From Pseudomonas oligotrophica (GTDB lineage Bacteria; Pseudomonadota; Gammaproteobacteria; Pseudomonadales; Pseudomonadaceae), in contig NZ_JAKJRU010000001.1 of assembly GCF_021726475.1 (NCBI RefSeq), forward strand, positions 310,001 to 374,000: 64,000 nt of DNA. Reading direction: 5' to 3'. The notes beneath the pieces were generated by a model that was not told where the DNA came from, made no database searches, and worked only from the letters and a program-made list of their open reading frames with translations. This document shows, one piece after another, positions 28,691-36,267 of the stretch; positions within the stretch are counted from its first letter, which is position 1; the number at the start of each line of letters is the position of its first letter. A program made the translations under genes and the position numbers.

Positions 28691-28960
28691 TCAGTTTTTC
28701 CACTCGAGGACGAAACGGTCGTCGTCCTCGTCGACGTTGCCACCGATGGTGATCACGTCCAGGTGCATTTCCTGGATGTCCCAGGGGCGGCCGAACTTCT
28801 CTTCCATGGTGTCGCGGCGAATCTCCAGGCGGCCTTCGGCCTCGATGCGGATCATCGCCGGCTGGTGCTGCACCACCGCGTGGGGGTTGTCCTGGGTGAT
28901 GCCGTCCACCAGGTAGCGGGCGTTGTCGTTGTCTTGCAGGGCGATATAGACGAGGGACAT
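28691..28960 (-). CDS. dmpM: DmpM, phenol hydroxylase effector (coupling) protein
   Basis: An 89-residue cofactor-less regulatory protein. The sequence MSLVYIALQDNDNARYLVDGI and the end MHLDVITIGGNVDEDDDRFVLEWKN match the MmoB/DmpM family. It binds the oxygenase and tunes oxygen activation at the diiron site. It lies between dmpL and dmpN with 11- and 16-base gaps. Confidence 0.95.
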   Translation of the reverse strand: MSLVYIALQDNDNARYLVDGITQDNPHAVVQHQPAMIRIEAEGRLEIRRDTMEEKFGRPWDIQEMHLDVITIGGNVDEDDDRFVLEWKN

Positions 28961-28971
28961 GACAGCGCTCC

Positions 28972-29961
28972 TTACTGGTTGAACAGGCCGAGCTTGGCCA
29001 GGCGGGTGGCGAATTCCTGCTGCACCGCGGTCAGCGCGTCCTGCCCCGGGCCCTTCTCGGCCAGCGGTGCCAGCGCCTCGACCACGCGACCGCGCCAGTG
29101 CTCGATCCAGGCTTCGATCTGTGCGCGGTTCTCCGGGCTCTCGGCGGCCACCGTCTTGACCATGGCGTCGACCCAGCGCGAGCTTTCGGCGAACCAGGTG
29201 CGCATGAACTCGGTGAGCATGCCGACGTCGCCGGCGCCCTCGGCCGAGAGGGTTTCGTCGAACTTCTGGTAGAGCAGCGGGTAGAGCAGGCCGTCGAGCA
29301 CCAGGTTCTGCAGCAGCGACAGCTCGAACCAGTCCTTGACCACCAGGCTGTCCTCGACCAGGCGGCGCAGCGGCTGCCACTCGGCGGCGTCCAGCCACTG
29401 GCGCTTGGCGGCGTCCAGCGCGGTGCCGGTGCTGCCGTCGAGCATCAGGCCGATGCGCGAGAGGTACTGGGCGATGCCCAGGCGATCCATGGCGTGGTAG
29501 ATGTGCGCCTGGGTGATGGTGGTCGCCCAGCAGTCGGCGGAGATGCCGCTGTTGCTCATGTTGGCGGCCAGCTCGGCGTGGCGCAGCGGCACCAGCAGCT
29601 CGACCAGGCGCTGGCGCTGGGCCTCGGGCAGGCGGGTCAGCAGGTCGCGCTTCTCGCAGAAGGCGTAGTCGTGCTCGGCGGTTTCCTGCATGCGGGCGCG
29701 GGCCTGCACATAGGTGCCGTAGTAGTACTGGCGCGGGTCGGAAACGGCGTACCAGTCGCGCATCTGCAGGCAGGTGCGGGTCGGGTCGTTGAGTGCCTTG
29801 TCCGGCTGCCACTGCGGGCGGTAGTGGAAGTTGATCTTCGCTTCGATGTCGTAGCTGGCCTCCTGGTAGCGGGTGGCCGGCTTGTCGCCGAAGCGGCGGC
29901 GGGTGTGGCTGAAGGTCTGGCGGATCGGTTCCGCCGTATTGGTTTTGATCTCTATGCTCAT
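28972..29961 (-). CDS. dmpL: DmpL, phenol hydroxylase beta subunit
   Basis: A 329-residue ferritin-like subunit without diiron ligands, homologous in fold to DmpN. Recognisable segments are RRRFGDKPATRYQEASYDIE, PLRHAELAANMSNSGI and DWFELSLLQNLVLDGLLYPLLYQ (central core). It forms the oxygenase with DmpN and DmpO. It follows dmpK after 51 bases. Confidence 0.95.
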   Translation of the reverse strand: MSIEIKTNTAEPIRQTFSHTRRRFGDKPATRYQEASYDIEAKINFHYRPQWQPDKALNDPTRTCLQMRDWYAVSDPRQYYYGTYVQARARMQETAEHDYAFCEKRDLLTRLPEAQRQRLVELLVPLRHAELAANMSNSGISADCWATTITQAHIYHAMDRLGIAQYLSRIGLMLDGSTGTALDAAKRQWLDAAEWQPLRRLVEDSLVVKDWFELSLLQNLVLDGLLYPLLYQKFDETLSAEGAGDVGMLTEFMRTWFAESSRWVDAMVKTVAAESPENRAQIEAWIEHWRGRVVEALAPLAEKGPGQDALTAVQQEFATRLAKLGLFNQ

Positions 29962-30012
29962 GTCACCGTACCGTTTTGTTTTTGTTTGTCCGGTTGTCAG
30001 GCAGAGCGCGCC

Positions 30013-30279
30013 TCAGTCGTCGGTCGGCATTCGCCGGCCGGCCTTGCCGAAGCGCCACTTGAACATGTCCTCGTCCACCGCGGCGGCCATCGCCTCGTCC
30101 ATCAGTTCCACCCGGTTGTGACGGCAGAACTCGGCGAAGGCCTGGCGCGGCAGGACCAACTCGACGAACAGGTCCGGATAGCCGATGGCGAAGTCGAACT
30201 CGACGAACTCCGCCTCCGGCTTGCTGCGCAGGCGCACATAGCGCTTGAGCTGATCAAAGGGGATGTTGGCGTCGTTCAT
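30013..30279 (-). CDS. dmpK: DmpK, phenol hydroxylase assembly/activation protein
   Basis: An 88-residue protein starting MNDANIPFDQLKRYVRLRSK and ending in the MFKWRFGKAGRRM region typical of DmpK. DmpK is needed to obtain active, iron-loaded oxygenase but is not in the final complex. It is the first gene of the operon, about 30 bases after the predicted transcription start of the sigma-54 promoter. Confidence 0.93.
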   Translation of the reverse strand: MNDANIPFDQLKRYVRLRSKPEAEFVEFDFAIGYPDLFVELVLPRQAFAEFCRHNRVELMDEAMAAAVDEDMFKWRFGKAGRRMPTDD

Positions 30280-30319
30280 GGCGGCCTCTTGCGGTTGCAC
30301 TGCTTGCCGACAGGGCTTG

Positions 30320-30335
30320 AGCAACGGCTATGCCA
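30320..30335 (-). promoter_or_regulatory. sigma-54 promoter of the dmp operon (Po-like)
   Basis: On the minus strand TGGCAT-AGCCG-TTGCT matches the -24/-12 consensus TGGCAC-N5-TTGCW with GG and GC exactly 10 bases apart. It is about 40-56 bases upstream of the dmpK ATG. The core is nearly identical to the known Po promoter of dmp systems as I remember it. Confidence 0.85.
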
Positions 30336-30458
30336 AGGCCTGCGCAGGGGGCCGAAATTTTCTTGCAAGTGCTTGTTCGAAAAGGCCTTTTAGGAAGGAG
30401 GCAAGGTGTTCGTGCGAGCTTGGGGGGAGGCCCCGGGCGAGCCGCCAGGCGGGGCGAA

Positions 30459-30545
30459 TTGATCATTTGCTCAATCGCCCACGGGCTTTTTGCGCAAATG
30501 CTCCAGCGGCCGCTGGCCGCCGGCGCGCCTGATCATTTGGTGCGA
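30459..30545. promoter_or_regulatory. DmpR upstream activating sequences for dmpK
   Basis: Site 1, TTGATCATTTGCTCAA (30459-30474), is a good XylR/DmpR-type inverted repeat. Site 2, TTTGCGCAAATGCTCC (30489-30504), is weaker, with centres 30 bases apart. A third degenerate element, TGATCATTTGGTGCGA, is at 30530-30545. They lie roughly 150-200 bases upstream of the predicted dmpK start site, the expected distance for DNA-looping activation by DmpR. Confidence 0.75.
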
Positions 30546-30668
30546 TAGCCGCGCCGCGCCCTTCCCTTGCCCGACAGCCGGGCTATACAGTCGCGGCACG
30601 ATGGAGGGGGGCAGTTGTCGCCGCCCAGGGACCGGAACCCCGCACACAACAAAAACAGGGGAGGCCTG

Positions 30669-32366
30669 ATGGCTATCACGTACAAACCCCAGCTGCAGTA
30701 CTCGGATTTCCACGATCTGAGCAACCAGATCCGCTTCCAGACCACCGAGGGCAAGATCTGGTTCGGCGAGCAGCGCATGCTGCTGATGCAGCTTTCGGCG
30801 CTGGCCAATTTCCGCCGCGAGCTGATCGAGCTGATCGGCATCGAGCGGGCCAAGGGCTTCTTCCTGCGCCTGGGTTACCAGTCCGGGCTCAAGGATGCCG
30901 AGCTGGCGCGCAAGCTGCGCCCCGACTGCAGCGAGCTGGAGATCTTCCTCGCCGGCCCGCAGCTGCACTCGCTCAAGGGCCTGGTCAAGGCGCGGCCGAT
31001 CGAGGTGGACATCGACATCCAGAGCGGGCGCTTCCATGTCGAGGTCGAGTGGATCGATTCCTTCGAGGTGGAGATCTGCCAGGCCGAGCTGGGCCTGATG
31101 GACGAGCCGGCCTGCTGGACTCTGCTCGGCTACGCCTGCAGCTACAGCTCGGCGTTCATGGGCCGCGAGGTGATCTTCAAGGAAGTCACCTGCCGCGGGC
31201 GCGGCGACGACCGCTGCCGGATCGTCGGCAAGCTGGCCGAGGAGTGGGGCGACACCAGCGACTTCAAGGCCTACTTCAAGAGCGACCCGGTGATGGAGGA
31301 GCTCTACGACCTGCAGTCGCAGGTCAGCAACCTGCGCAACCGGCTGTGCCAGCAGGACGGCCAGTACTACGGCATCGGCCAGTCGCCGGCCTACAAGCGC
31401 ATCTGCGAGACCATCGACAAGGCTGCGCGCGGCAAGGTCTCGGTGCTGATCCAGGGCGAGACCGGGGTCGGCAAGGAGGTGATCGCGCGCAGCGTGCACC
31501 TGCGCAGCGAGCGCGCCAAGGAGTCCTTCGTCGCGGTCAACTGCGCGGCAATCCCGCCGGACCTGATCGAGGCCGAGCTGTTCGGCGTCGACAAGGGCGC
31601 CTACACCGGCGCCACCCAGTCGCGCATCGGCCGCTTCGAGCGCGCCAACGGCGGCACCATCTTCCTCGACGAGGTGGTCGAGCTGACCCCGCGCGCCCAG
31701 GCCACGCTGCTGCGCGTGCTGCAGGAGGGCGAGCTGGAGCGGGTCGGTGGCGACCACACGCGGCAGATCGACGTGCGGGTGATCGCCGCCACCAACGAGG
31801 ACCTGGGCGAGGCGGTCAAGGCCGGCAAGTTCCGCGCCGACCTGTTCTACCGGCTCAACGTGTTCCCGGTGCAGATCCCGCCGCTGCGCGCGCGGCGCGA
31901 GGACATCCCGCTACTGGCCGAGCACTTCCTGCGCAAGTTCCACAGCGAGTACGGCAAGAAGACCCTGGGCCTGTCCGACCGCGCGCTGGAGGCCTGCGTG
32001 CGCTACCAGTGGCCGGGCAACATCCGCGAGCTGGAAAACGTCATGGAGCGCGGGGTGATCCTCACCGAGAGCAACGAGAGCATCAGCGTCGAGGCGCTGT
32101 TCCCCGGGGTCGCCTTCGACGGCGGCGCCAGCGAGGGGCTGTCCAGCGCCGGCGCGCTGATCCAGCGCGCCGGCGACGGCCAGGGCGGCTGGCTCGAGCA
32201 GATCTTCGCCAGCGGCGTGAGCCTCGACGAGGTGGAGGCCAGCCTGATGCGCGAGGCGATGCAGCGCGCGCAGAACAACATTTCCGCCGCCGCGCGCCTG
32301 CTCGGCCTGACCCGCCCGGCGCTGGCCTACCGGCTAAAGAAGATCGGCTACGAAGAAAACGACTGA
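30669..32366 (+). CDS. dmpR: DmpR, sigma-54-dependent phenol-sensing activator
   Basis: A 565-residue NtrC-family activator. The N-terminal V4R/XylR sensor domain holds phenol-pocket residues H100 and W128 and the zinc ligands C149, E172, C175 and C183 expected by alignment with MopR/DmpR. The AAA+ domain has Walker A GETGVGKE (263-270), a sigma-54 contact loop GAYTGA (310-315, GAFTGA in most relatives) and Walker B IFLDEV. The Fis-type helix-turn-helix is at the C-terminus (NISAAARLLGLTRPALAYRLKK). The ATG at 30669 has GGGGAGG ahead. It is divergent from dmpK and should activate both sigma-54 promoters that flank it. Confidence 0.96.
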   Translation: MAITYKPQLQYSDFHDLSNQIRFQTTEGKIWFGEQRMLLMQLSALANFRRELIELIGIERAKGFFLRLGYQSGLKDAELARKLRPDCSELEIFLAGPQLHSLKGLVKARPIEVDIDIQSGRFHVEVEWIDSFEVEICQAELGLMDEPACWTLLGYACSYSSAFMGREVIFKEVTCRGRGDDRCRIVGKLAEEWGDTSDFKAYFKSDPVMEELYDLQSQVSNLRNRLCQQDGQYYGIGQSPAYKRICETIDKAARGKVSVLIQGETGVGKEVIARSVHLRSERAKESFVAVNCAAIPPDLIEAELFGVDKGAYTGATQSRIGRFERANGGTIFLDEVVELTPRAQATLLRVLQEGELERVGGDHTRQIDVRVIAATNEDLGEAVKAGKFRADLFYRLNVFPVQIPPLRARREDIPLLAEHFLRKFHSEYGKKTLGLSDRALEACVRYQWPGNIRELENVMERGVILTESNESISVEALFPGVAFDGGASEGLSSAGALIQRAGDGQGGWLEQIFASGVSLDEVEASLMREAMQRAQNNISAAARLLGLTRPALAYRLKKIGYEEND

Positions 32367-32496
32367 GGCCCTCGGGCCTGGGCCACGGGGCAGGCGCCGA
32401 GCCGCCCCGCCCGACGACGGCAGCACGGCATCCGCCGGCGCTGCCGTTTCTGTTTATGGATGCCGCCCGCCAGCGTCAGCAGCGCCCGCCCGGTAT

Positions 32497-32542
32497 TTGA
32501 TCAATTGAGCGAACGCCGTGGCCGACTTCACGATTTGCTCAA
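32497..32542. promoter_or_regulatory. DmpR-like UAS pair upstream of the envelope operon
   Basis: TTGATCAATTGAGCGA (32497-32512) and TTCACGATTTGCTCAA (32527-32542) both match the XylR/DmpR UAS consensus in spacing of half-sites. Their start-to-start distance is 30 bases, the same as between the first two UAS of the dmpK promoter. They lie downstream of dmpR, about 110-155 bases upstream of the -24 element at 32653. Confidence 0.72.
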
Positions 32543-32652
32543 GCGCCTCGAGCGCCGGCGCGCCTGGCGGGCGCCGGGCGCGTCCGATCTTCGCCAATAA
32601 AGTCCTTTATTTTCATTAACTTGCATAATGGTGCCGAGCCTGCATGGCGCCA

Positions 32653-32668
32653 TGGCACAGCCGTTGCT
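32653..32668 (+). promoter_or_regulatory. second sigma-54 promoter, driving the YCF48-RND-DUF1302-DUF1329 operon
   Basis: TGGCAC-AGCCG-TTGCT is a perfect -24/-12 match (TGGCAC-N5-TTGCW). It differs from the dmpK promoter core at a single base. An AT-rich stretch at 32594-32630 between it and the UAS pair could bind IHF. The predicted start site is about 30 bases before the first gene of the envelope operon. Confidence 0.85.
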
Positions 32669-32706
32669 AATTCCGTCCCAGCCGCTTTTTCAACAAAAAC
32701 AAGATA

Positions 32707-33732
32707 GTGGTGGTGACCGTGAAGCTCTCACTCCTTGCGCCTGTGCGTCGCCTCGCCGACGTCCCGTCGCCTGCTCTACCCCTGCGTCTGGCCCTGTTGT
32801 CGCTGCCGCTGCTGCTCGCCGGCTGCGAGGCCGCGCTGGACCTGTCCGCCGTCGACCAGCAGCAACAACAAGCGACCCGCCGTACCGACTTCTACCAGGC
32901 CATGGCCGCCAACCAGCGCCTGCTGCTGGTCGCCGGCAACGACGGCGTGCTGCTCGCCAGTCGCGACGGCGGCGACAGCTGGAGCCGCCAGCAGCTGGCC
33001 GCCGGCGCCGCGATCATCGACCTGGACGCCTGCCCCGACGGCAGCCTCATCGCCCTGGGCTTCGACAACCGCCTGTGGCACGCCGATGCCGACGGCCAGC
33101 GCTGGAGCGCCGTCGAGCTGCCCAGCGAGGAACAGATGATGACCGCCGCCTGCGCGCCGGACGGTGCCTGGTGGGCGGCCGGCAGCTTCAGCACGCTGCT
33201 GTCGAGCCGCGACCAGGGCGCCAACTGGACCGACAGCACCCTCGACGAGGATGCCGTGCTCACCGGCCTGCAGTTCCTCGACGGCGGGCGCGCGGTGCTC
33301 ACCGGCGAGTTCGGCAAGGTCTTCAGCAGCGCCGACAACGGCGCCAGCTGGGAGCCGGCCGGCGAGCTGCCCGACGAGTTCTACCCGCACGCCGCGCATT
33401 TTCGCAGCCTCGAGGAAGGCTGGGTCGGCGGGCTGAACGGCTTCATCTACCACACCGTCGACGGCGGCCAGAACTGGGAGCGCCAGGACACGCCGAGCGC
33501 CGCGCCGGTCTTCGGCTTCGTCGAGGGCCCGCAGGGCCTGTTCGCCGTCGGTGACCACAGCCGCGTGCTGCGCCTGGCCGGCACGCGCTGGGAAGCGCTG
33601 CCGACCCCCGACGCGCCGGTCTACCTGCGCGCCGCCGCGCTGTCCGGCGAGCGCCTGGTCGTCGCCGGCGGCCGCGGCCAACTGCTCGCCCTCGATGCCC
33701 GCCAGGCGCCTGCCGCCGCCCAACCCCAGTGA
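32707..33732 (+). CDS. YCF48/BNR-type beta-propeller lipoprotein
   Basis: A 341-residue predicted lipoprotein. A hydrophobic segment ends in the lipobox LLLAGC (C about 40). The mature part consists of propeller-blade repeats with Asp-box-like motifs (SRDGGDSWSR, SRDQGANW, SADNGASW, TVDGGQNWER), as in the YCF48/Hcf136 photosystem-assembly family and BNR proteins. In bacteria without photosynthesis such proteins accompany RND-type permeases. It is the first gene of the second sigma-54 operon. The start is uncertain: GTG at 32707 or a GTG 12 bases later; neither has a strong ribosome site. Confidence 0.75.
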   Translation: MVVTVKLSLLAPVRRLADVPSPALPLRLALLSLPLLLAGCEAALDLSAVDQQQQQATRRTDFYQAMAANQRLLLVAGNDGVLLASRDGGDSWSRQQLAAGAAIIDLDACPDGSLIALGFDNRLWHADADGQRWSAVELPSEEQMMTAACAPDGAWWAAGSFSTLLSSRDQGANWTDSTLDEDAVLTGLQFLDGGRAVLTGEFGKVFSSADNGASWEPAGELPDEFYPHAAHFRSLEEGWVGGLNGFIYHTVDGGQNWERQDTPSAAPVFGFVEGPQGLFAVGDHSRVLRLAGTRWEALPTPDAPVYLRAAALSGERLVVAGGRGQLLALDARQAPAAAQPQ

Positions 33733-33743
33733 GGCCCCCGATC

Positions 33744-36227
33744 ATGCCCATGCACCACTTCACGCATGTCTTCTACGTGGCCAAGGTCTGGCTGTTCCGC
33801 CACCCGCGCACGGTCCTGGCGGTGATCGCCGCGCTGACCCTGCTGTTCGCCCTGCGCATCCCCGGGCTGAAGGTCTACACCGACTTCGCCGACCTGCTGC
33901 CCCAGGAGCACCCCTACATCCAGCTGCACAACAGCATCAAGGACACCTTCGGCGGCGCCAACGTGCTGGCCGTGGCGGTGGAGTTCGAGGACGGCGACCT
34001 GTTCAGCAACGACAACCTGGCGCTGGTCGACCGCCTGACCCAGGCGGTGGACAGCCTGCCGGGGGTCAACCACAACCTGGTCAGCAGCCTGACCCACCGC
34101 AACTCGCGCAAGATCTGGCTCACCGAGGTCGGCTCGATCAACTCCGAGCCGTACTACCAGAGCGAGTTCGGCCCGCTGGACGAGGCGCAGCTGGCGGCGA
34201 TGAAGGCCGACGTGCTGGCCAACCCGCGGGTCTACGGGCCCCTGGTCTCGCCGGACCTGAAGGTCGCGCTGGTCAAGGCGCAGCTGATCGAGGGCCAGCT
34301 CGACTACGAGGCGACCTTCGCCCAGCTGCAGGCGCTGCGCCAGGCCGAGGCGCGCGACGGGGTGAAGATCTACGCCACCGGCCAGCCGGTACTGGTGGGC
34401 TGGGCCTACACCTACATGGAGCAGATCCTGCAGATCTTCCTCTGCACGGTGCTGGCGATGCTGGCGCTGCTGGTGTTCCACTTCCGCAAGGCCTACGGCG
34501 TGCTGATCCCGCTCGGCGGGGTGATGATCTCGACCATCTGGGGCCTGGGCATCATCAGCATCCTGGGCTACAACCTCGACCCGCTGGGCCTGGTGATTCC
34601 CTTCCTGATCGCCGCCCGCGCCATGAGCCACGGCGTGCAGCTGGTCGAGCGCTACTACGCCGAGGTCAAGCTGCTCGGCAACGGCCCGGACGCCGCGCGC
34701 GCGACCTTCGACAGCCTGTTCCGCCCCGGCACCCTGGGCATCGCCTCGGACGCCATCGGCCTGTCGCTGATCGCCATCGGCTCGATCGCGCTGAACACCA
34801 AGCTGGGCATCTACGCCTCGCTGTGGGCGACCACGGTGATCTTCTCGGTGCTGATCGGCGTGCCGCTGCTGCTGTCGATCCTGCCGACGCCGAAGAACCC
34901 GGAGATCAAGGAGACCTTCCTGCGCCACATCGGCGGCAGCTGCGCGGCCACCGTGGCGCGCCCGGGGGCGGCCGGCAAGCTGCTGCTGCTGGCCGCGGCG
35001 GCCATCGGCATCGGCCTGTGGATGTCCTCGCGGGTGACCATCGGCGACTCCGAGCCCGGCTCGCCGATCCTCTACCCGGAGCACGACTACAACGTCTCGT
35101 CCAAGGTCATCAACGAGCGCTTCCCCGGCTCCGAGGAGCTGTACATCGTCGCCGAACACGCGGAGAAAGGCGGCATCAAGCGCCCCGAGGTGCTCAAGGC
35201 GCTGCAGTCGCTGCAGGCGCACATGCTTGGCGACCCCTCGGTGGGCGGCGCCAAGGGGCTGCCGGACCTGATCCGCCAGGTCAACCGGCTGATGCACAAC
35301 GACGACCCGCGCTGGTTCCAGATCCCGCATGACGCCGACTACGTGGGCGGGCTGATGTTCACCTACATGGCCTCGAGCCCGATCCCCGGCGCGCTGGACG
35401 AGTTCAACGACACCGACGACCGCATCGCCAACCTGGTCTTCTACTACAAGGACCGCCAGGGCGAGACCATCCGCCGTGCCATCCACATGGCCAAGGCCTG
35501 GATCGCCGAGCACGGCAACGAGGTGCCAGGGCTGTCCATCCGCCTGGCCGGCGGCACCCTGGGCGTCGCCGCGGCTATGAACGAGTCGGCCTTCGAGACC
35601 AACCTGATCGTGCTGCCGGCGGTGTTCGGGCTGATCTTCGTCTTCGTCATGCTGTTCTACGGCAGCTGGCACGCCGGCCTGATGATGCTGATGGCGATGC
35701 TCTTCGCCACCGTGCTGACCTACGCCTACATGGGCCTCTCGGGGATGAGCATCGACATCAACACGGTGCCGGTGATCGCGGTGGGGATCGGCGTCGGCAT
35801 CGACTACTCGATCTACATGATGGACCGCATCCGCGAGGAGATGGTCAAGAGCGGCAACCTGGCCAGCGCGGTGCACCGCGCCATCGCCACCACCGGCATG
35901 GCGATCAGCTTCACCGCGGTGACGCTGATGGCCGGCATCGTCATGTGGGTGATCCTCTCGGACCTGCGCTTCCAGGCCGATGCGGCGATGCTGCTGTGCG
36001 TGATGATCGTCATCAACGGCGCCGCCGCCATGCTGCTGGTGCCCTCCTGGGTGCTGGTGTTCAAGCCGCGCTTCATCACCGCCGCCTACTCCGACGAGGA
36101 CGGCATCATCCACGCCGACCACGGCGAACCCGCTCACGCCACTCCAGGCGAACACGCCGAATCCCTGCCTGCGTCTCCTGTGCAAGACGAGGGTGGGCTG
36201 CCGCAAGGGGCCGCGCGCTGGGCGTAG
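33744..36227 (+). CDS. RND/MMPL-family permease of the envelope operon
   Basis: An 827-residue inner-membrane protein with one N-terminal helix, a large periplasmic domain, about five helices (near 225-430), a second periplasmic domain and five more helices near the C-terminus: the duplicated RND layout. It carries the DLLPQEHPYIQLHN region after helix 1 and GIGVGIDYSIYMMDRIREE in the second membrane half, as in MMPL/HpnN-like transporters. These move lipids or hydrophobic molecules rather than acting as tripartite drug pumps; no MFP or TolC gene is adjacent. The ATG at 33744, with GAGG ahead, is 11 bases after the YCF48 gene. The tail after about residue 780 is poorly conserved and acidic. 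Confidence 0.82.
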   Translation: MPMHHFTHVFYVAKVWLFRHPRTVLAVIAALTLLFALRIPGLKVYTDFADLLPQEHPYIQLHNSIKDTFGGANVLAVAVEFEDGDLFSNDNLALVDRLTQAVDSLPGVNHNLVSSLTHRNSRKIWLTEVGSINSEPYYQSEFGPLDEAQLAAMKADVLANPRVYGPLVSPDLKVALVKAQLIEGQLDYEATFAQLQALRQAEARDGVKIYATGQPVLVGWAYTYMEQILQIFLCTVLAMLALLVFHFRKAYGVLIPLGGVMISTIWGLGIISILGYNLDPLGLVIPFLIAARAMSHGVQLVERYYAEVKLLGNGPDAARATFDSLFRPGTLGIASDAIGLSLIAIGSIALNTKLGIYASLWATTVIFSVLIGVPLLLSILPTPKNPEIKETFLRHIGGSCAATVARPGAAGKLLLLAAAAIGIGLWMSSRVTIGDSEPGSPILYPEHDYNVSSKVINERFPGSEELYIVAEHAEKGGIKRPEVLKALQSLQAHMLGDPSVGGAKGLPDLIRQVNRLMHNDDPRWFQIPHDADYVGGLMFTYMASSPIPGALDEFNDTDDRIANLVFYYKDRQGETIRRAIHMAKAWIAEHGNEVPGLSIRLAGGTLGVAAAMNESAFETNLIVLPAVFGLIFVFVMLFYGSWHAGLMMLMAMLFATVLTYAYMGLSGMSIDINTVPVIAVGIGVGIDYSIYMMDRIREEMVKSGNLASAVHRAIATTGMAISFTAVTLMAGIVMWVILSDLRFQADAAMLLCVMIVINGAAAMLLVPSWVLVFKPRFITAAYSDEDGIIHADHGEPAHATPGEHAESLPASPVQDEGGLPQGAARWA

Positions 36228-36267
36228 GCCCGCGCGTTGCCCTTCCCTGAACGCAAGAGGAACTGTC

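Noticed and set aside
30360..30385. alternative sigma-54 element (CGAACA-N5-TTGCA) on the minus strand
   Set aside because: The -24 part lacks GG. The element at 30320-30335 fits the consensus at correct spacing.
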